Of a DNA stretch of 64,000 bases, positions 7,773 to 17,024 are shown one piece after another; within the stretch, counting starts at the first letter, position 1; each line of letters starts with the position of its first letter. The notes beneath the pieces are model-generated. The model had not been told where the DNA came from. It did not search any database and saw only the letters and a program-made list of their open reading frames with translations. The stretch comes from 20CM-2-65-7 sp963830455 (GTDB taxonomy: Bacteria; Gemmatimonadota; Gemmatimonadetes; Gemmatimonadales; GWC2-71-9). A program made the translations under genes and the position numbers. The DNA lies in the NCBI GenBank assembly GCA_963830455.1, contig CAWHMT010000001.1, forward strand, positions 186,001-250,000, written 5' to 3'.

Positions 7773-9344
7773 ATGCCGCGCCCCAAAAGTATTCTCTGGG
7801 TCGACGACGAAGTCGACGGACTCGCCGCGCATCGCCGCTTTCTCGAGGAGCAGGGATTCGCGGTGGCGCAGGCGGCGCACGGCGACGACGCGCTCGCGAT
7901 GCTGCGCCGCCAGCCGTACAGCGTCGTGCTGCTCGACGAGCAGATGCCCGGCCGCCGCGGCATCGAGCTGATCCCCGAGATCCGCGCGATCGATCCCGCG
8001 ATGGCCGTCGTCATGGTGACGCAGAGCGAAGACGACGGCTTGCTGCGCGACGCGATCGGGATCGAGATCGACGATTACCTCGTCAAGCCGGTGCACCCGC
8101 GTCAGGTGCTGTCGGTCGTCACGCGGCTGCTCGAAGGCGACCGCATCCGCCAGCAGCGGCTGGCGCGCGACTTCGTCACGCGCTTCCGCGAGCTCGAGGG
8201 ACGTCGCGGCGCCACGCTGGCCTGGCGCGAGTGGAGCGAGCTGGTCGCCGAGCTGGCGCGCTGGGAAGTGCGGCTCGCCGCGGGGGGCGAGCCCGGACTC
8301 TCGGAGGCACTGCGCAACCTGCAAGAAAGTCTGCGGAAGGACTTCCAGGTCTTCGTCACCAAGCATTATCCCCGGTGGCTCGCCGATCCCGAGCGCGACC
8401 GCCCGCCGCTCTCGGTGGACGTGGGCGCCGAATTCCTCGTGCCCGCGCTCAAGCGCACTGGCCGCGTCGTCTTCATCGTGATCGATTGCCTGCGGCTCGA
8501 CCAGTGGGAGGTGCTGCGCGATCTCATCACGCCGCTGTTCGACGTCGAGGAGTCGCATTACTACAGCATCCTGCCGACGGCGACGCCGTTCTCGCGCAAC
8601 GCGATCTTCAGCGGGCTGTTTCCCATGGAAATCGCCGCCCGCCATCCGGAGTGGTGGGGCGCGCCGAGCGACGAGGAGAGCCTCAACGCGCACGAGGCCG
8701 AGCTGCTGGTGGAGCAGCTGCGGGAGCTGGTCGGCGAACCGGTGCCCGTGCGCTACGAAAAGCTGTTCACGGCCGCCGACGGCACCGATCTGTTGCGGCG
8801 TCTCCCCGCCCACCTCGCGCAGCCGGGCGTCACGGCGCTGGTGTTCAATTTCATCGATCAGCTCACCCACGGCCGGTCCGAGAACGCGATCCTGTACGAG
8901 GTGGCGCGCGACGCGGACGCGCTGCGCGGGCTGACCCGGACCTGGTTCGAGCGCTCGCCGGTGCTCGCCGCCCTGCAGGAAGCCGAGCGCCGCAACGTCC
9001 CGGTGCTGCTCACGACCGACCACGGCTCGATCCACTGCCAGACCCCCGCGACCGTGTTCGCCAAGCGCGACGCGACCGCGAACCTGCGGTACAAGTTCGG
9101 CGAAGATCTCCGCGCCGAAGATCCCGAGGCCGCGATCATGGTCGAAGACCTCAAGGCGTACGGGCTGCCCGCCAAGGGTCTCGGCGTGCGGCTGCTGCTG
9201 GCGACCGGTGATCGGTTCTTCGTGTATCCGACGAAGCTGCGCGAGTACCAGGCGCGCTATCGCGGCGCGTTTTTGCACGGCGGCGCGACGCCCGAGGAAA
9301 TGATCCTGCCGGTCGCGTTGCTTACGCCCCGCCGGAATCGATAG
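7773..9344 (+). CDS. porX: PorX-type response regulator with PglZ domain
   Basis: The 523-residue protein joins a CheY-like receiver (residues 1-120; acidic pair D11/D12, phosphoacceptor D55 in LLDEQMPG, LVKPVHP lysine), a helical linker, and a PglZ domain of the alkaline-phosphatase superfamily. The latter shows FIVIDCLRLDQW near residue 230 and LLTTDHGSIHC near 415. This is the layout and length of PorX of Bacteroidota, which controls type IX secretion genes there. The ATG at 7773 begins MPRPKSILWVDDE. It overlaps the ABC exporter gene by one base. No PorY-like kinase is adjacent, and the target in this organism is unknown. Confidence 0.9.
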   Translation: MPRPKSILWVDDEVDGLAAHRRFLEEQGFAVAQAAHGDDALAMLRRQPYSVVLLDEQMPGRRGIELIPEIRAIDPAMAVVMVTQSEDDGLLRDAIGIEIDDYLVKPVHPRQVLSVVTRLLEGDRIRQQRLARDFVTRFRELEGRRGATLAWREWSELVAELARWEVRLAAGGEPGLSEALRNLQESLRKDFQVFVTKHYPRWLADPERDRPPLSVDVGAEFLVPALKRTGRVVFIVIDCLRLDQWEVLRDLITPLFDVEESHYYSILPTATPFSRNAIFSGLFPMEIAARHPEWWGAPSDEESLNAHEAELLVEQLRELVGEPVPVRYEKLFTAADGTDLLRRLPAHLAQPGVTALVFNFIDQLTHGRSENAILYEVARDADALRGLTRTWFERSPVLAALQEAERRNVPVLLTTDHGSIHCQTPATVFAKRDATANLRYKFGEDLRAEDPEAAIMVEDLKAYGLPAKGLGVRLLLATGDRFFVYPTKLREYQARYRGAFLHGGATPEEMILPVALLTPRRNR

Positions 9345-11146
9345 TGCGTCGCAGCGCACGGCTGCTCTCACTGCTGGGCCCGTACACGTGGCTGTTCGTC
9401 GCGACCATCGCGGCGACGGTGATCTCGTCCGTGCTCGACGGGTTCACGTTCGTGCTGCTGATCCCGTTCCTGCGCACGCTGTTCGGCGACGCGGCGTTGC
9501 CGGCGGACGGCGGCTCCCAGGTCGAGGCGGTGCTCCACAAGATCGCGGGGCCGTTCCTGCAGGCGGGCGCGCCCGAGATCGCCCTGCGCAACGTCGTGAT
9601 CGTGCTCCTCGCCGCGTTGCTGCTCAAGAACGCGACCGGCTATCTCGCATCCATCGGCAGCGTGGGGATCCAGGAAGGCGTGGTCCGCGATCTGCGCGTG
9701 CGGCTGTTCCGCCATTTGCAGACGCTGCCGCTCGGCTACTTCCAGCGCACCCGCGCCGGCCAGATCGTCGCCCGCATCATCAGCGACACCGATCAGGTGA
9801 AGACCGCCGTCAGCGCGGCGCTGGCCTCGCTGCTGCAGAACATCGTCGTCATCATCGTCTACGTCGTGATTCTGTTCGGCCTCTCGGTGCGACTCGCCTT
9901 GCTGTCGCTGCTGCTCGCCCCCGTGCTGGTGCTCATCATCCGGCCGATGATCAACCGGCTGCGCCGGCGCTCGCGCGAAGTCGCGGCGGAGCGCGGTGAA
10001 GTGACCAGCCACGTGGGCGAGATGATCGCGTCGGCCAAGCTGGTGCGCGCCTATGTCGCCGAAGCGTTCGAGCTGGAGCGCTTCCGCCAGCTCACCGAGC
10101 GCTACCGCAGGCGCGTGATGCGCGCGCAGAAGTATTCGAGCCTCACGAGCCCGGTGAGCGAGGTGTTCGGCGGGGTGATGTTGGTGCTCATCCTGGTCGT
10201 GGGCACGCGCCTGGCAATCGGCGCGGCCGCGACGCTCGATCCCGCCGTCCTGATCACGTTCCTCGCCGTGAGCCTGCGGCTGATGTCGCCCATCAAATCG
10301 GTGTCGAACTATCCCGCGGTGATGGCCGGCGCGACGGCATCCGCGGAGCGCGTGTTCGAGGTGCTCGACCTGCCGCCGGCCGAGGGCGACAGGCCCGGCG
10401 AGACGACGGCGGAGTTCAGCGAGCGCATCGAATACCGGGGCGTGTCGTTCGAGTACGAAGCGGGTGAGGCGGTGCTGCGCAACGTGGACCTGGACGTGCG
10501 GCGCGGGCAGGTCGTCGCGATCGTTGGCCCCTCGGGCGCCGGCAAGACCACGCTGGTCGATCTGCTGCCGCGCTTCTACGAGCCGACGCACGGCGAGATC
10601 TTCATGGACGGCGTGCCGCTGACGAATTACACGCGCACGTCGCTGCGGCGGCTCATGGGCATCGTGTCGCAGGAGACGGTGCTGCTCAATGACACCGTGC
10701 TCGCCAACATCGCCTACGGCCGCACCGACTTCACGCTCGAGCAGGTTCGCGCCGCCGCGCGCGCGGCGAACGCCGACGATTTTCTCATGCGCCTCCCCGA
10801 CGGCTACAACACCGTGCTCGGCGAGCGCGGCACCAGGCTGAGCGGAGGTCAGCGCCAGCGCATCGCCATCGCGCGCGCGTTGCTGCGCGATCCACCGATT
10901 CTGATTCTCGATGAGGCGACGAGCGCGCTCGATACCGAGTCGGAGCGCCTGGTGCAGGAAGCGATCGAACGGCTCATGGCGAACCGCACGGTGTTCGTGA
11001 TCGCGCATCGCCTGGCGACCGTGCAGCACGCGGACTTCATCGTCGTCCTGGCCGAGGGCCGCATCGTGGAGCGGGGCTCGCACGGCGATCTGCTGTCGGC
11101 CGACGGGCTGTACCGCCGGCTCTATAACCTCCAATTCAGGACATGA
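9344..11146 (+). CDS. MsbA-like ABC exporter (fused TMD-NBD)
   Basis: This 600-residue half-transporter has an N-terminal six-helix membrane domain (TWLFVATIAATVISSVLDG and later segments up to about residue 320), then a nucleotide-binding domain with Walker A GPSGAGKTT, the signature LSGGQRQR, Walker B ILILDEATSALD and the H-loop VIAHRLATV. It dimerises in the inner membrane. Place between GT9, porX and a series of glycosyltransferases points to flipping of a lipid A-type or glycolipid precursor. The GTG start overlaps the porX stop by one base; the end overlaps the next gene by four. Confidence 0.93.
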   Translation: MRRSARLLSLLGPYTWLFVATIAATVISSVLDGFTFVLLIPFLRTLFGDAALPADGGSQVEAVLHKIAGPFLQAGAPEIALRNVVIVLLAALLLKNATGYLASIGSVGIQEGVVRDLRVRLFRHLQTLPLGYFQRTRAGQIVARIISDTDQVKTAVSAALASLLQNIVVIIVYVVILFGLSVRLALLSLLLAPVLVLIIRPMINRLRRRSREVAAERGEVTSHVGEMIASAKLVRAYVAEAFELERFRQLTERYRRRVMRAQKYSSLTSPVSEVFGGVMLVLILVVGTRLAIGAAATLDPAVLITFLAVSLRLMSPIKSVSNYPAVMAGATASAERVFEVLDLPPAEGDRPGETTAEFSERIEYRGVSFEYEAGEAVLRNVDLDVRRGQVVAIVGPSGAGKTTLVDLLPRFYEPTHGEIFMDGVPLTNYTRTSLRRLMGIVSQETVLLNDTVLANIAYGRTDFTLEQVRAAARAANADDFLMRLPDGYNTVLGERGTRLSGGQRQRIAIARALLRDPPILILDEATSALDTESERLVQEAIERLMANRTVFVIAHRLATVQHADFIVVLAEGRIVERGSHGDLLSADGLYRRLYNLQFRT

Positions 11147-12009
11147 TGCTTTCCGGATTCACGCTGGTCCGCAACGCCGTCAAGCTCGACTTCCCCATCG
11201 TCCCCGCGATCCGGTCGGTGCTCGAGGTCTGCGACGAGGTGGTGGTGAACGTCGGCAAGTCGGAGGACGAGACGCGCGACCTCGTCGCCTCCGTCAATGA
11301 TCCGCGTGTGCGCATTCTCGATACCGAGTGGGACTTCACCAAGAAAAACATCATGCTGTCCATCGAGACGCAGCGGGCGATGGACGCGTGCCGGGGGTCG
11401 TGGGGGATCTACATCCAGGCCGATGAGGTGCTGCACGAGCGCGGCGCGCGCATTCTCAAGGAAAGGGTTGCCGAGTGGGACTCCGACCAGCGGGTCGAAG
11501 GCCTGTTGGTGAAGTACCTCCATTTCTACGGCGGCTTCGATCAGATCGCCACCAGCCGCCGCTGGTACCGGCGCGAAGTGCGCTGCATCCGCCTAGGCAA
11601 GGACATCCGGCCCTATCAGGGGGCGCAAGGCTTTCGAGTCGGGCCCGAGTACCGGAAGACTCAGGCGCGTGTGACCGACGCCGAGATGTTTCACTACGGC
11701 TGGGCGCGTCCCGCCAAGGCGATCAAAGCAAAGCTCGAGATCTCCAAGACGATCTACCCGTGGGGCGGGAACCGCTTCGACAAGGAGCAGGCGCGAGGAT
11801 TCCTCGAGTGGATTCCGCTGCTTAAGCCGTTCACCGGCACGCACCCCGCCGCCGCGCGCGAGTGGATCGCCGAGCGCGCCCACGACCCCGAGCGCGTCAT
11901 CGGTCCCATGCGTCTCAAGCCGGAGCATGTGCGCTTCTACATCTCGGATTGGATCGAGCGGTTGACCGGCGCGCGCGTGTTCGAGTTCCGAAACTACGAG
12001 CTCGTGTAG
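11143..12009 (+). CDS. GT2-like glycosyltransferase
   Basis: The 288-residue product starts SGFTLVRNAVKLDFPIVPAI, with CDEVVVNVGKSEDETRDLV and RGSWGIYIQADEVLHE. The last places an acidic pair where GT-A enzymes carry their metal-binding DxD (QADEV, ADE). The C-terminal half (FHYGWARPAKAIKAKLEI) is typical of the waaE-like GT2 group. ATGA overlap with the ABC exporter supports cotranscription. Its sugar donor cannot be read from the sequence. The 3' end overlaps the convergent GT4 gene by 16 bases. Confidence 0.8.
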   Translation: MMLSGFTLVRNAVKLDFPIVPAIRSVLEVCDEVVVNVGKSEDETRDLVASVNDPRVRILDTEWDFTKKNIMLSIETQRAMDACRGSWGIYIQADEVLHERGARILKERVAEWDSDQRVEGLLVKYLHFYGGFDQIATSRRWYRREVRCIRLGKDIRPYQGAQGFRVGPEYRKTQARVTDAEMFHYGWARPAKAIKAKLEISKTIYPWGGNRFDKEQARGFLEWIPLLKPFTGTHPAAAREWIAERAHDPERVIGPMRLKPEHVRFYISDWIERLTGARVFEFRNYELV

Positions 12010-12938
12010 TCCCAGGGGGTGAGGCCGTCGGGCAGGCGCCCGTCGCGCAACAATCCCTCATACATCCGCACATAGTCGCGCGCCATTCGAACGTGCGTGA
12101 AGTAACGCTCGGCACGGCGGCGGCACGCGTGCGGATCGAAGTCGGCGAGCCGGCGCCGAATCGCCAGCAAGTCGTCGAGCGTCTCGCCCACACCGCCGAC
12201 GTCGGGGCTAACCAGCTCCGGTAATGCGCCGCGCCGCGTGGCGAGGACGGGCGTTCCGCTCGCGAGCGCTTCCACGACGTTGAGCCCGAACGGCTCCTCC
12301 CACTGCACCGGCATCCAGAGACAGCGCGCACCGGCGAGCAGCTCCCGCTTCTCCGGGCCGCCGATTTTTCCCGCAAAGCGCACCCAGCGCGACAGGCTCG
12401 GCCGCCAACCGCCAGCGACGACGAGGCGGAAGCGGCCGCGCTTGGCCGCGCGCACGGCGACTCGCCAGCCCTTGGCCGAATGCAAGCGGGCAAGAAAGAG
12501 ATCGAAGTCGGATTTTTGTGCGCGAAACTCGTATTCGTCGAGCCGCACGCCGTTGTAGACATAGGATTTGGTGCTGTGGCGGATGGCGTGGTTCTCGCTG
12601 ACACAGATCACGTAGGATGGCGCAACAGCGCCGGGGCCGAGATTGCCGTGCAGCGTCGCGACGTACGGCAGGTTGGGCGGGTGCTCGACGAGGCCGTGAT
12701 AATGCATCACGTCGACGTGTCCCGGCACGTATTTGTGCACGTCGAAGCCCGGCCGCCGCACTTCCTCTGCGTCCATTTCCACCACGCGCACGCCCGGCAC
12801 GCTCGACCCGCGTCCCGCGAGCAGCGTGACGTGGTGCCCCAGCTCGACCAGCGCCTGGCAGAGCCACACGACGATCCGCTGCGCGCCGCCGTACTTCTCC
12901 ACCGGCACGCGCGTGTGCTGGAATTGAACGATGTGCAT
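11994..12938 (-). CDS. GT4 glycosyltransferase, tandem copy A
   Basis: The 314-residue product has a GT-B fold of the GT4 family. The N-terminal MHIVQFQHTRVPVEKYGGAQR has the GG loop for the acceptor side. The donor-binding half contains GGWRPSL, CLWMPVQWEEPFGLNVVEALASGTPVLA (the E-x7-E motif) and VSPDVGGVGETLDDLLA. It lies head-to-tail, with no gap, before a clear paralogue (12939-13874). The two share the start pattern, the KSYVYNGVRLDEYEF/TAFVYNGLDPAEYIY segment and the C-terminal YVRMYEGL motif. The substrate is unknown; the cluster suggests cell-surface glycan. Confidence 0.88.
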   Translation of the reverse strand: MHIVQFQHTRVPVEKYGGAQRIVVWLCQALVELGHHVTLLAGRGSSVPGVRVVEMDAEEVRRPGFDVHKYVPGHVDVMHYHGLVEHPPNLPYVATLHGNLGPGAVAPSYVICVSENHAIRHSTKSYVYNGVRLDEYEFRAQKSDFDLFLARLHSAKGWRVAVRAAKRGRFRLVVAGGWRPSLSRWVRFAGKIGGPEKRELLAGARCLWMPVQWEEPFGLNVVEALASGTPVLATRRGALPELVSPDVGGVGETLDDLLAIRRRLADFDPHACRRRAERYFTHVRMARDYVRMYEGLLRDGRLPDGLTPWDYTSS

Positions 12939-13874
12939 TCAGTCGGCGGGTCGACCGGCGGGCAGCGATCCGCACTTGGTCATTCCCTCATACATGCGGA
13001 CGTAGCTCTCGGCCATCTTCAGATGCGTGAAGTGCCGCTCGGCGCGCGCGCGGCATGCCTCGGGGGAACGGGTGCCGATGGTTTGCGCAGCCTTGATCAT
13101 CTCGTCGAGCGTCGCGCTGATCGCGCCCACCTCCGGGGTGAGGATCTCGGGCAGCGCCCCGCGTTTTGTGCCGAGCACCGGCGTGCCCGAAAACAACGCC
13201 TCGATCGTGGGAAGGCCGAACGGCTCGTCCCACTGTGCCGGCATCCACAGGCAGCGTGCGCGCGCGAGCAACACCGCTTTGCGCTTGCCGCCCACCTCCC
13301 CGACGTACTTGATCCCGCCGGTGAAGCTGGGGCGCCAGCCGCCGGCGATGATCAGGGAACGGCCGGTGCGCTTCGCTGCGTCCACCGCCCACTGATACCC
13401 GCGGTCGCTGTGCAGCTTGCCCAGGAACAGATCCCACTTTTCTTTGCGCCCGCGATAGATGTACTCGGCGGGATCGAGTCCGTTGTAGACGAACGCCGTG
13501 CTGCCATGGCGTGCCGCATGGTCGCGGGACAGGAAAATCGTGTTGGGAGGAAGCGGCGTGTCCGGTTTCCAGTTGCTGTGCAGCGTTTGGACGAACGGCA
13601 ACCCAGTCGGGCCCTGTTTCAGCGGAAAATGCGCATGCAGGATGTCTACGTTGTCCGGAAGGAATTTCTTGAGATCGACCGTGGCGTCTTTGAGGAGCCG
13701 TGGCGCGACCTCGACGATCTTCGCGGCTTCGGCCACCTTCGTCCCCGGCTGCGCCAGCAGCGTGACGCGATGGCCGAGCGCGGCGAGCGCGCGAACCAGC
13801 GCGACGACGACGCGCTGCGGTCCGCCGTAGCCTTCGACCGGGAGCCGGTGATAGGAAGCAACTACGACGTGCAT
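12939..13874 (-). CDS. GT4 glycosyltransferase, tandem copy B
   Basis: This 311-residue GT4 enzyme (MHVVVASYHRLPVEGYGGPQR) is colinear with the gene directly downstream, and has GGWRPSFTGGIKYVGEVGG, CLWMPAQWDEPFGLPTIEALFSGTPVLG and the same C-terminal motif. It lies 29 bases from the divergent GT4 gene at 13904, so a compact bidirectional promoter should be there. Its pairing with copy A indicates a local duplication; the pair could add two successive sugars. Confidence 0.88.
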   Translation of the reverse strand: MHVVVASYHRLPVEGYGGPQRVVVALVRALAALGHRVTLLAQPGTKVAEAAKIVEVAPRLLKDATVDLKKFLPDNVDILHAHFPLKQGPTGLPFVQTLHSNWKPDTPLPPNTIFLSRDHAARHGSTAFVYNGLDPAEYIYRGRKEKWDLFLGKLHSDRGYQWAVDAAKRTGRSLIIAGGWRPSFTGGIKYVGEVGGKRKAVLLARARCLWMPAQWDEPFGLPTIEALFSGTPVLGTKRGALPEILTPEVGAISATLDEMIKAAQTIGTRSPEACRARAERHFTHLKMAESYVRMYEGMTKCGSLPAGRPAD

Positions 13875-13903
13875 CGGAGTCCCAGTATAACTAGCTTCGG
13901 AAC

Positions 13904-15043
13904 ATGCCGGGGAGCCTGAGCACCAAGGGCGGGGGAGTCAGGCTGACACTCCTGCAGCTCACGCATCAGGGCGAGGGCGCTGGCTCCACACAATCTATTT
14001 TCAGTTTGAGTCGCGAGCTGGCGCAGCGCGGTCACCGCGTGTTGGTCGGATGCCCTCCGGGCACGTTGCTCGCCCGCAATGTCGCCGCGAATCCGCCACT
14101 GGAATACGTGCCGCTCGATTTTTCTTCGCTCCGCGGGGTCGCGAACGCGCTCGCCGGCCTGATCGCCGACGCCCGCGTCGACGTCGTGAATAGCCACGCC
14201 ACGGGCGATCGCCGCGCTCTCACCTGGCTGCGGTGGCGCGGCCGCCTGCAGCAGCCGTTTGTCGTCACGCGGCGCACGATGCCCCTCACCCTGCCGCCCG
14301 AGCTCATCGCCGTCGGGTTCACCGCCGACCGCACGATTGCCGTCAGCGCCGCGGTCGCGAGCGCACTGCGCCGGCGCCTCCACCCGCGGCGCCGCCTGCG
14401 CGTCGTGCCGAATGGCATCGATCTGGCACGCATCGAAGCGGAGCCACTGCCGCAGGATCTGGCGGCGGCGAGCATGGCCCTCGGCGATTCCGGCCGCCCC
14501 GTCGTCGTCGTCGTCGCGCGTCGCAAAGATCAGCAGATCCTGCTGCGCGCGCTGCCGGCGCTCGAGCGTCCGGTCACCGTGGCGTTCGTCGGCATCCGTC
14601 CGGACGAGGAGCTGGCGGCCGCCGAGGCCGCCGTGCCCGACCGGCACCGGGTCGTGTTCGTGCCGTTCACAGAACGACCGCTCGCGTTCTACCGGCTTGC
14701 GACCATCGCGGCGCTGCCGTCGCGGATCGAGGGTCTGTCGCAGGCGCTGCTGGAGGCGATGGCGCTCGGCCTCCCCGTCATCGCGTCGGCGGCGGGCGGC
14801 AATGCGGAGCTCATTTACCCGGGCGAAACCGGATTGCTGGTCCCGCCGCTCGATCCCGCCGCCTGGACCCGCGCACTCGAGCGGATGCTCGGCGACGACG
14901 AGTTTCGCCTGCACGTCGCGCGGGCGGGGCGCGCCCTCGCGCGGGAAGAGTTCACGATTCCGCGCACCGCCGAGCGGACCGAGTTGGTCTATCGGGAAGC
15001 CATCGAGCGGCGCCGATTGCTCGGAGGGGAACGTTCCCGTTAG
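13904..15043 (+). CDS. GT4 glycosyltransferase
   Basis: The 379-residue product shows TLLQLTHQGEGAGSTQSIF, LVGCPPGT, a long helical acceptor half, and the donor half RVVPNGIDLARIE, FVPFTERPLAFYRLATIAALPSRIEGLSQALLEAMALGLPVIAS and NAELIYPGETGLLVPP, which are GT4 signatures (E-x7-E present). It begins a plus-strand run of four glycosyltransferase genes ending at 18134, with short gaps or overlaps. The role is probably in surface polysaccharide or lipid-linked glycan assembly; donor and acceptor are not readable. Confidence 0.9.
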   Translation: MPGSLSTKGGGVRLTLLQLTHQGEGAGSTQSIFSLSRELAQRGHRVLVGCPPGTLLARNVAANPPLEYVPLDFSSLRGVANALAGLIADARVDVVNSHATGDRRALTWLRWRGRLQQPFVVTRRTMPLTLPPELIAVGFTADRTIAVSAAVASALRRRLHPRRRLRVVPNGIDLARIEAEPLPQDLAAASMALGDSGRPVVVVVARRKDQQILLRALPALERPVTVAFVGIRPDEELAAAEAAVPDRHRVVFVPFTERPLAFYRLATIAALPSRIEGLSQALLEAMALGLPVIASAAGGNAELIYPGETGLLVPPLDPAAWTRALERMLGDDEFRLHVARAGRALAREEFTIPRTAERTELVYREAIERRRLLGGERSR

Positions 15044-15053
15044 ACTACGGAAC

Positions 15054-15815
15054 ATGCCTCCGCTCCAGCGTCCGGCTCCACTCACCGTCGTGATTCCCAC
15101 GCTGAACGAAGCGAGTCAAATCGGCGATTGCGTGAGCGGGCTCTCCTGGGCAGGCGAAGTGATCGTGGTGGACGCCGGATCGCAGGACGAGACGGCAGCC
15201 AGGGCACTGGCGGCGGGGGCCCGGGTGCTCAACGGCGTCGCGGGCATCGCGGCGCAACGCAATGCCGGGATCGAGGCGGCGCGCAACGAGTGGGTGTTTG
15301 CGCTCGACGCCGATGAGCGCATCGGACCGGCGCTCGCCGCCGAGCTCGCGCAGGTGGTGGCCGCTCCACAGCACGAGGCCTATCGCGTGAAGCGGAGGAA
15401 CCTGTTCCACGGTCACGTGCTGCGCCGCGGCCATTGGGGACGGGACTGGGTGGTGCGGCTGTTCCGGCGCGGCAGGCGGTTCGGCGGCAAGTCGGCGCAT
15501 CCCGGCCTCGAGATTGCCGAGCGCGAGCAGGGCGAGCTGACCAATGAGCTGGACCATACCCCCTACAAAGACCTGCGGCATCACATCGACAAGATCATTG
15601 CCTACAGCCGGATGAGCGCCGACGACCTCGCGGCGCAGGGCCGGCGCGCGTCGTTCAGCGACGTGGCGCTCAGGCCCGCGTTCCGGTTTCTGCGCGATTA
15701 CGTGCTGTACGGCAGCTTCCTCGACGGCCGCCTCGGCGTGATTCACGCCGGGATGAGTGCGGCGTCCGTGTTCTTCAAGTATGCTTTTCTCTGGGAGAAA
15801 CAACGCGTTGGCTAA
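15054..15815 (+). CDS. GT2 glycosyltransferase (WaaE/KdtX-like)
   Basis: From the ATG at 15054 the 253-residue product shows the GT-A core: TVVIPTLNEASQIGDCV, EVIVVDAGSQDETAA, QRNAGIEAARNEWVFALDADERI (metal-binding DAD), and the C-terminal DHTPYKDLRHHIDKI segment found in the waaE/kdtX group that modifies lipopolysaccharide core. A longer open frame starting far upstream reads through the previous gene in another frame and is spurious. The 3' end overlaps the start of the next GT4 gene by eight bases. Confidence 0.9.
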   Translation: MPPLQRPAPLTVVIPTLNEASQIGDCVSGLSWAGEVIVVDAGSQDETAARALAAGARVLNGVAGIAAQRNAGIEAARNEWVFALDADERIGPALAAELAQVVAAPQHEAYRVKRRNLFHGHVLRRGHWGRDWVVRLFRRGRRFGGKSAHPGLEIAEREQGELTNELDHTPYKDLRHHIDKIIAYSRMSADDLAAQGRRASFSDVALRPAFRFLRDYVLYGSFLDGRLGVIHAGMSAASVFFKYAFLWEKQRVG

Positions 15816-16986
15816 AACTTTTCTGTTGACCAGCGAGTTCCCGCCCATGCAGACCGGCATCGCGCGGATGATGGGCGAGCTGACGCTCCGCTATCCGCGC
15901 GGCGAGCTGCTCGTCTCCACCGGCCAGCACCGCGACTCCCAGGATTCCGACGTGCGGTTCAGCGGCGCGGTGGTGGACCGGTTGCCGGTGCCGAGCAAGG
16001 CGCTGCGCAATCTCGCGGGACTGCTGTTCTGGTCGCGCCGCGTCGCGACGCTCGCCCGCCAGCACAAGCCGCGCTTCGCCTGGTGCGACTCCATCCGTCC
16101 CTGCACCTACCCGGCGAAATGGATGCACGAGCGCGTCGGGACGAAGTACGGCGTGTTCGTGCACGGCGGTGACCTCCTGAAAGAGCTGCACGCCATCCAT
16201 CACTCGCGGTTCGCGCGCAAGACCGCGAAGGCGCTGCTCGGCTCGGCGGTCGCCGTGGTCGCGAACAGCCAGTGGACGCGCGAGCAGGCGCAAAAGGTCC
16301 TGCGCGAGCTGGGGCTCGATCCGCTCGCCGAGCTGGTGCGGGTCGTCCCGCTGGGGACCGACCCCGAGCAGTTCCGCCCGGGCATCGACACGCAGGCCGT
16401 GCGCGCGCGCTACAACGTGAACGGGGGCGAGTGGGTGCTCACGGTGGCGCGGCTCGAGCCGTACAAGGGCGTCGACACGGCATTGCACGCGGTGGCGCAG
16501 TGCCGCAAAGACGGCCTGGACGTGAATTACCTCGTGGTCGGCAGCGGCAAGAAGCGGAAAGAATACCAGAAGCTCGCCGTGGAGCTGCGCATCGCCGATC
16601 ACGTGCGCTTCGTCGGCAATGTGCCCGAGGCGGAGCTGCCCGCCGTGTTCAACATCGCGAACGCGTACGTCGGCGTCTCGCGCCGCGCCGACGGCTCGCG
16701 CGTCGAGGGATTCGGAGTCGCGCTGGCCGAAGCGAGCGCCTGCGGCCTCCCCGTGATCGCGGGCCAGTCGGGCGGCCTCGCCGAAGCGGTGCGTGATGGC
16801 GAGACCGGTCTCGTCGTGAATCCCGACGATCCGGCCGCGGTCGCGGCCGCGCTCAAGCGCCTGCTGGGCGATCAACTGCTCGCGCGCCGGCTGGGGCAGT
16901 CCGGCCGCAAGTCGATCGAGACCTACTACAACTGGGACCGTGTGATCCGCGACCTGCGGGACATCGAATCACAAGTCTCCTCCTAG
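15808..16986 (+). CDS. GT4 glycosyltransferase, paralogue pair member 1
   Basis: The TTG at 15808 was chosen: it gives AKTFLLTSEFPPMQTGIARMMGE, matching the paralogue that follows, and GGGAGA lies ten bases upstream. An alternative GTG-type start at 15757 would add 17 residues of frame-overlap sequence. The 392-residue protein shows VHGGDLLKEL, RVVPLGTDPEQFRPGIDT, ARLEPYKGVDT, VEGFGVALAEASACGLPVIAG (E-x7-E) and DGETGLVVNPDDPAAVA. The closely similar gene 17025-18134 follows, so this is a tandem duplication. Product: a cell-surface glycan glycosyltransferase of unknown donor. Confidence 0.88.
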   Translation: MAKTFLLTSEFPPMQTGIARMMGELTLRYPRGELLVSTGQHRDSQDSDVRFSGAVVDRLPVPSKALRNLAGLLFWSRRVATLARQHKPRFAWCDSIRPCTYPAKWMHERVGTKYGVFVHGGDLLKELHAIHHSRFARKTAKALLGSAVAVVANSQWTREQAQKVLRELGLDPLAELVRVVPLGTDPEQFRPGIDTQAVRARYNVNGGEWVLTVARLEPYKGVDTALHAVAQCRKDGLDVNYLVVGSGKKRKEYQKLAVELRIADHVRFVGNVPEAELPAVFNIANAYVGVSRRADGSRVEGFGVALAEASACGLPVIAGQSGGLAEAVRDGETGLVVNPDDPAAVAAALKRLLGDQLLARRLGQSGRKSIETYYNWDRVIRDLRDIESQVSS

Positions 16987-17024
16987 CCTACAACTTCCCG
17001 CCGCACGGCGGCGGCATCGCCCGC

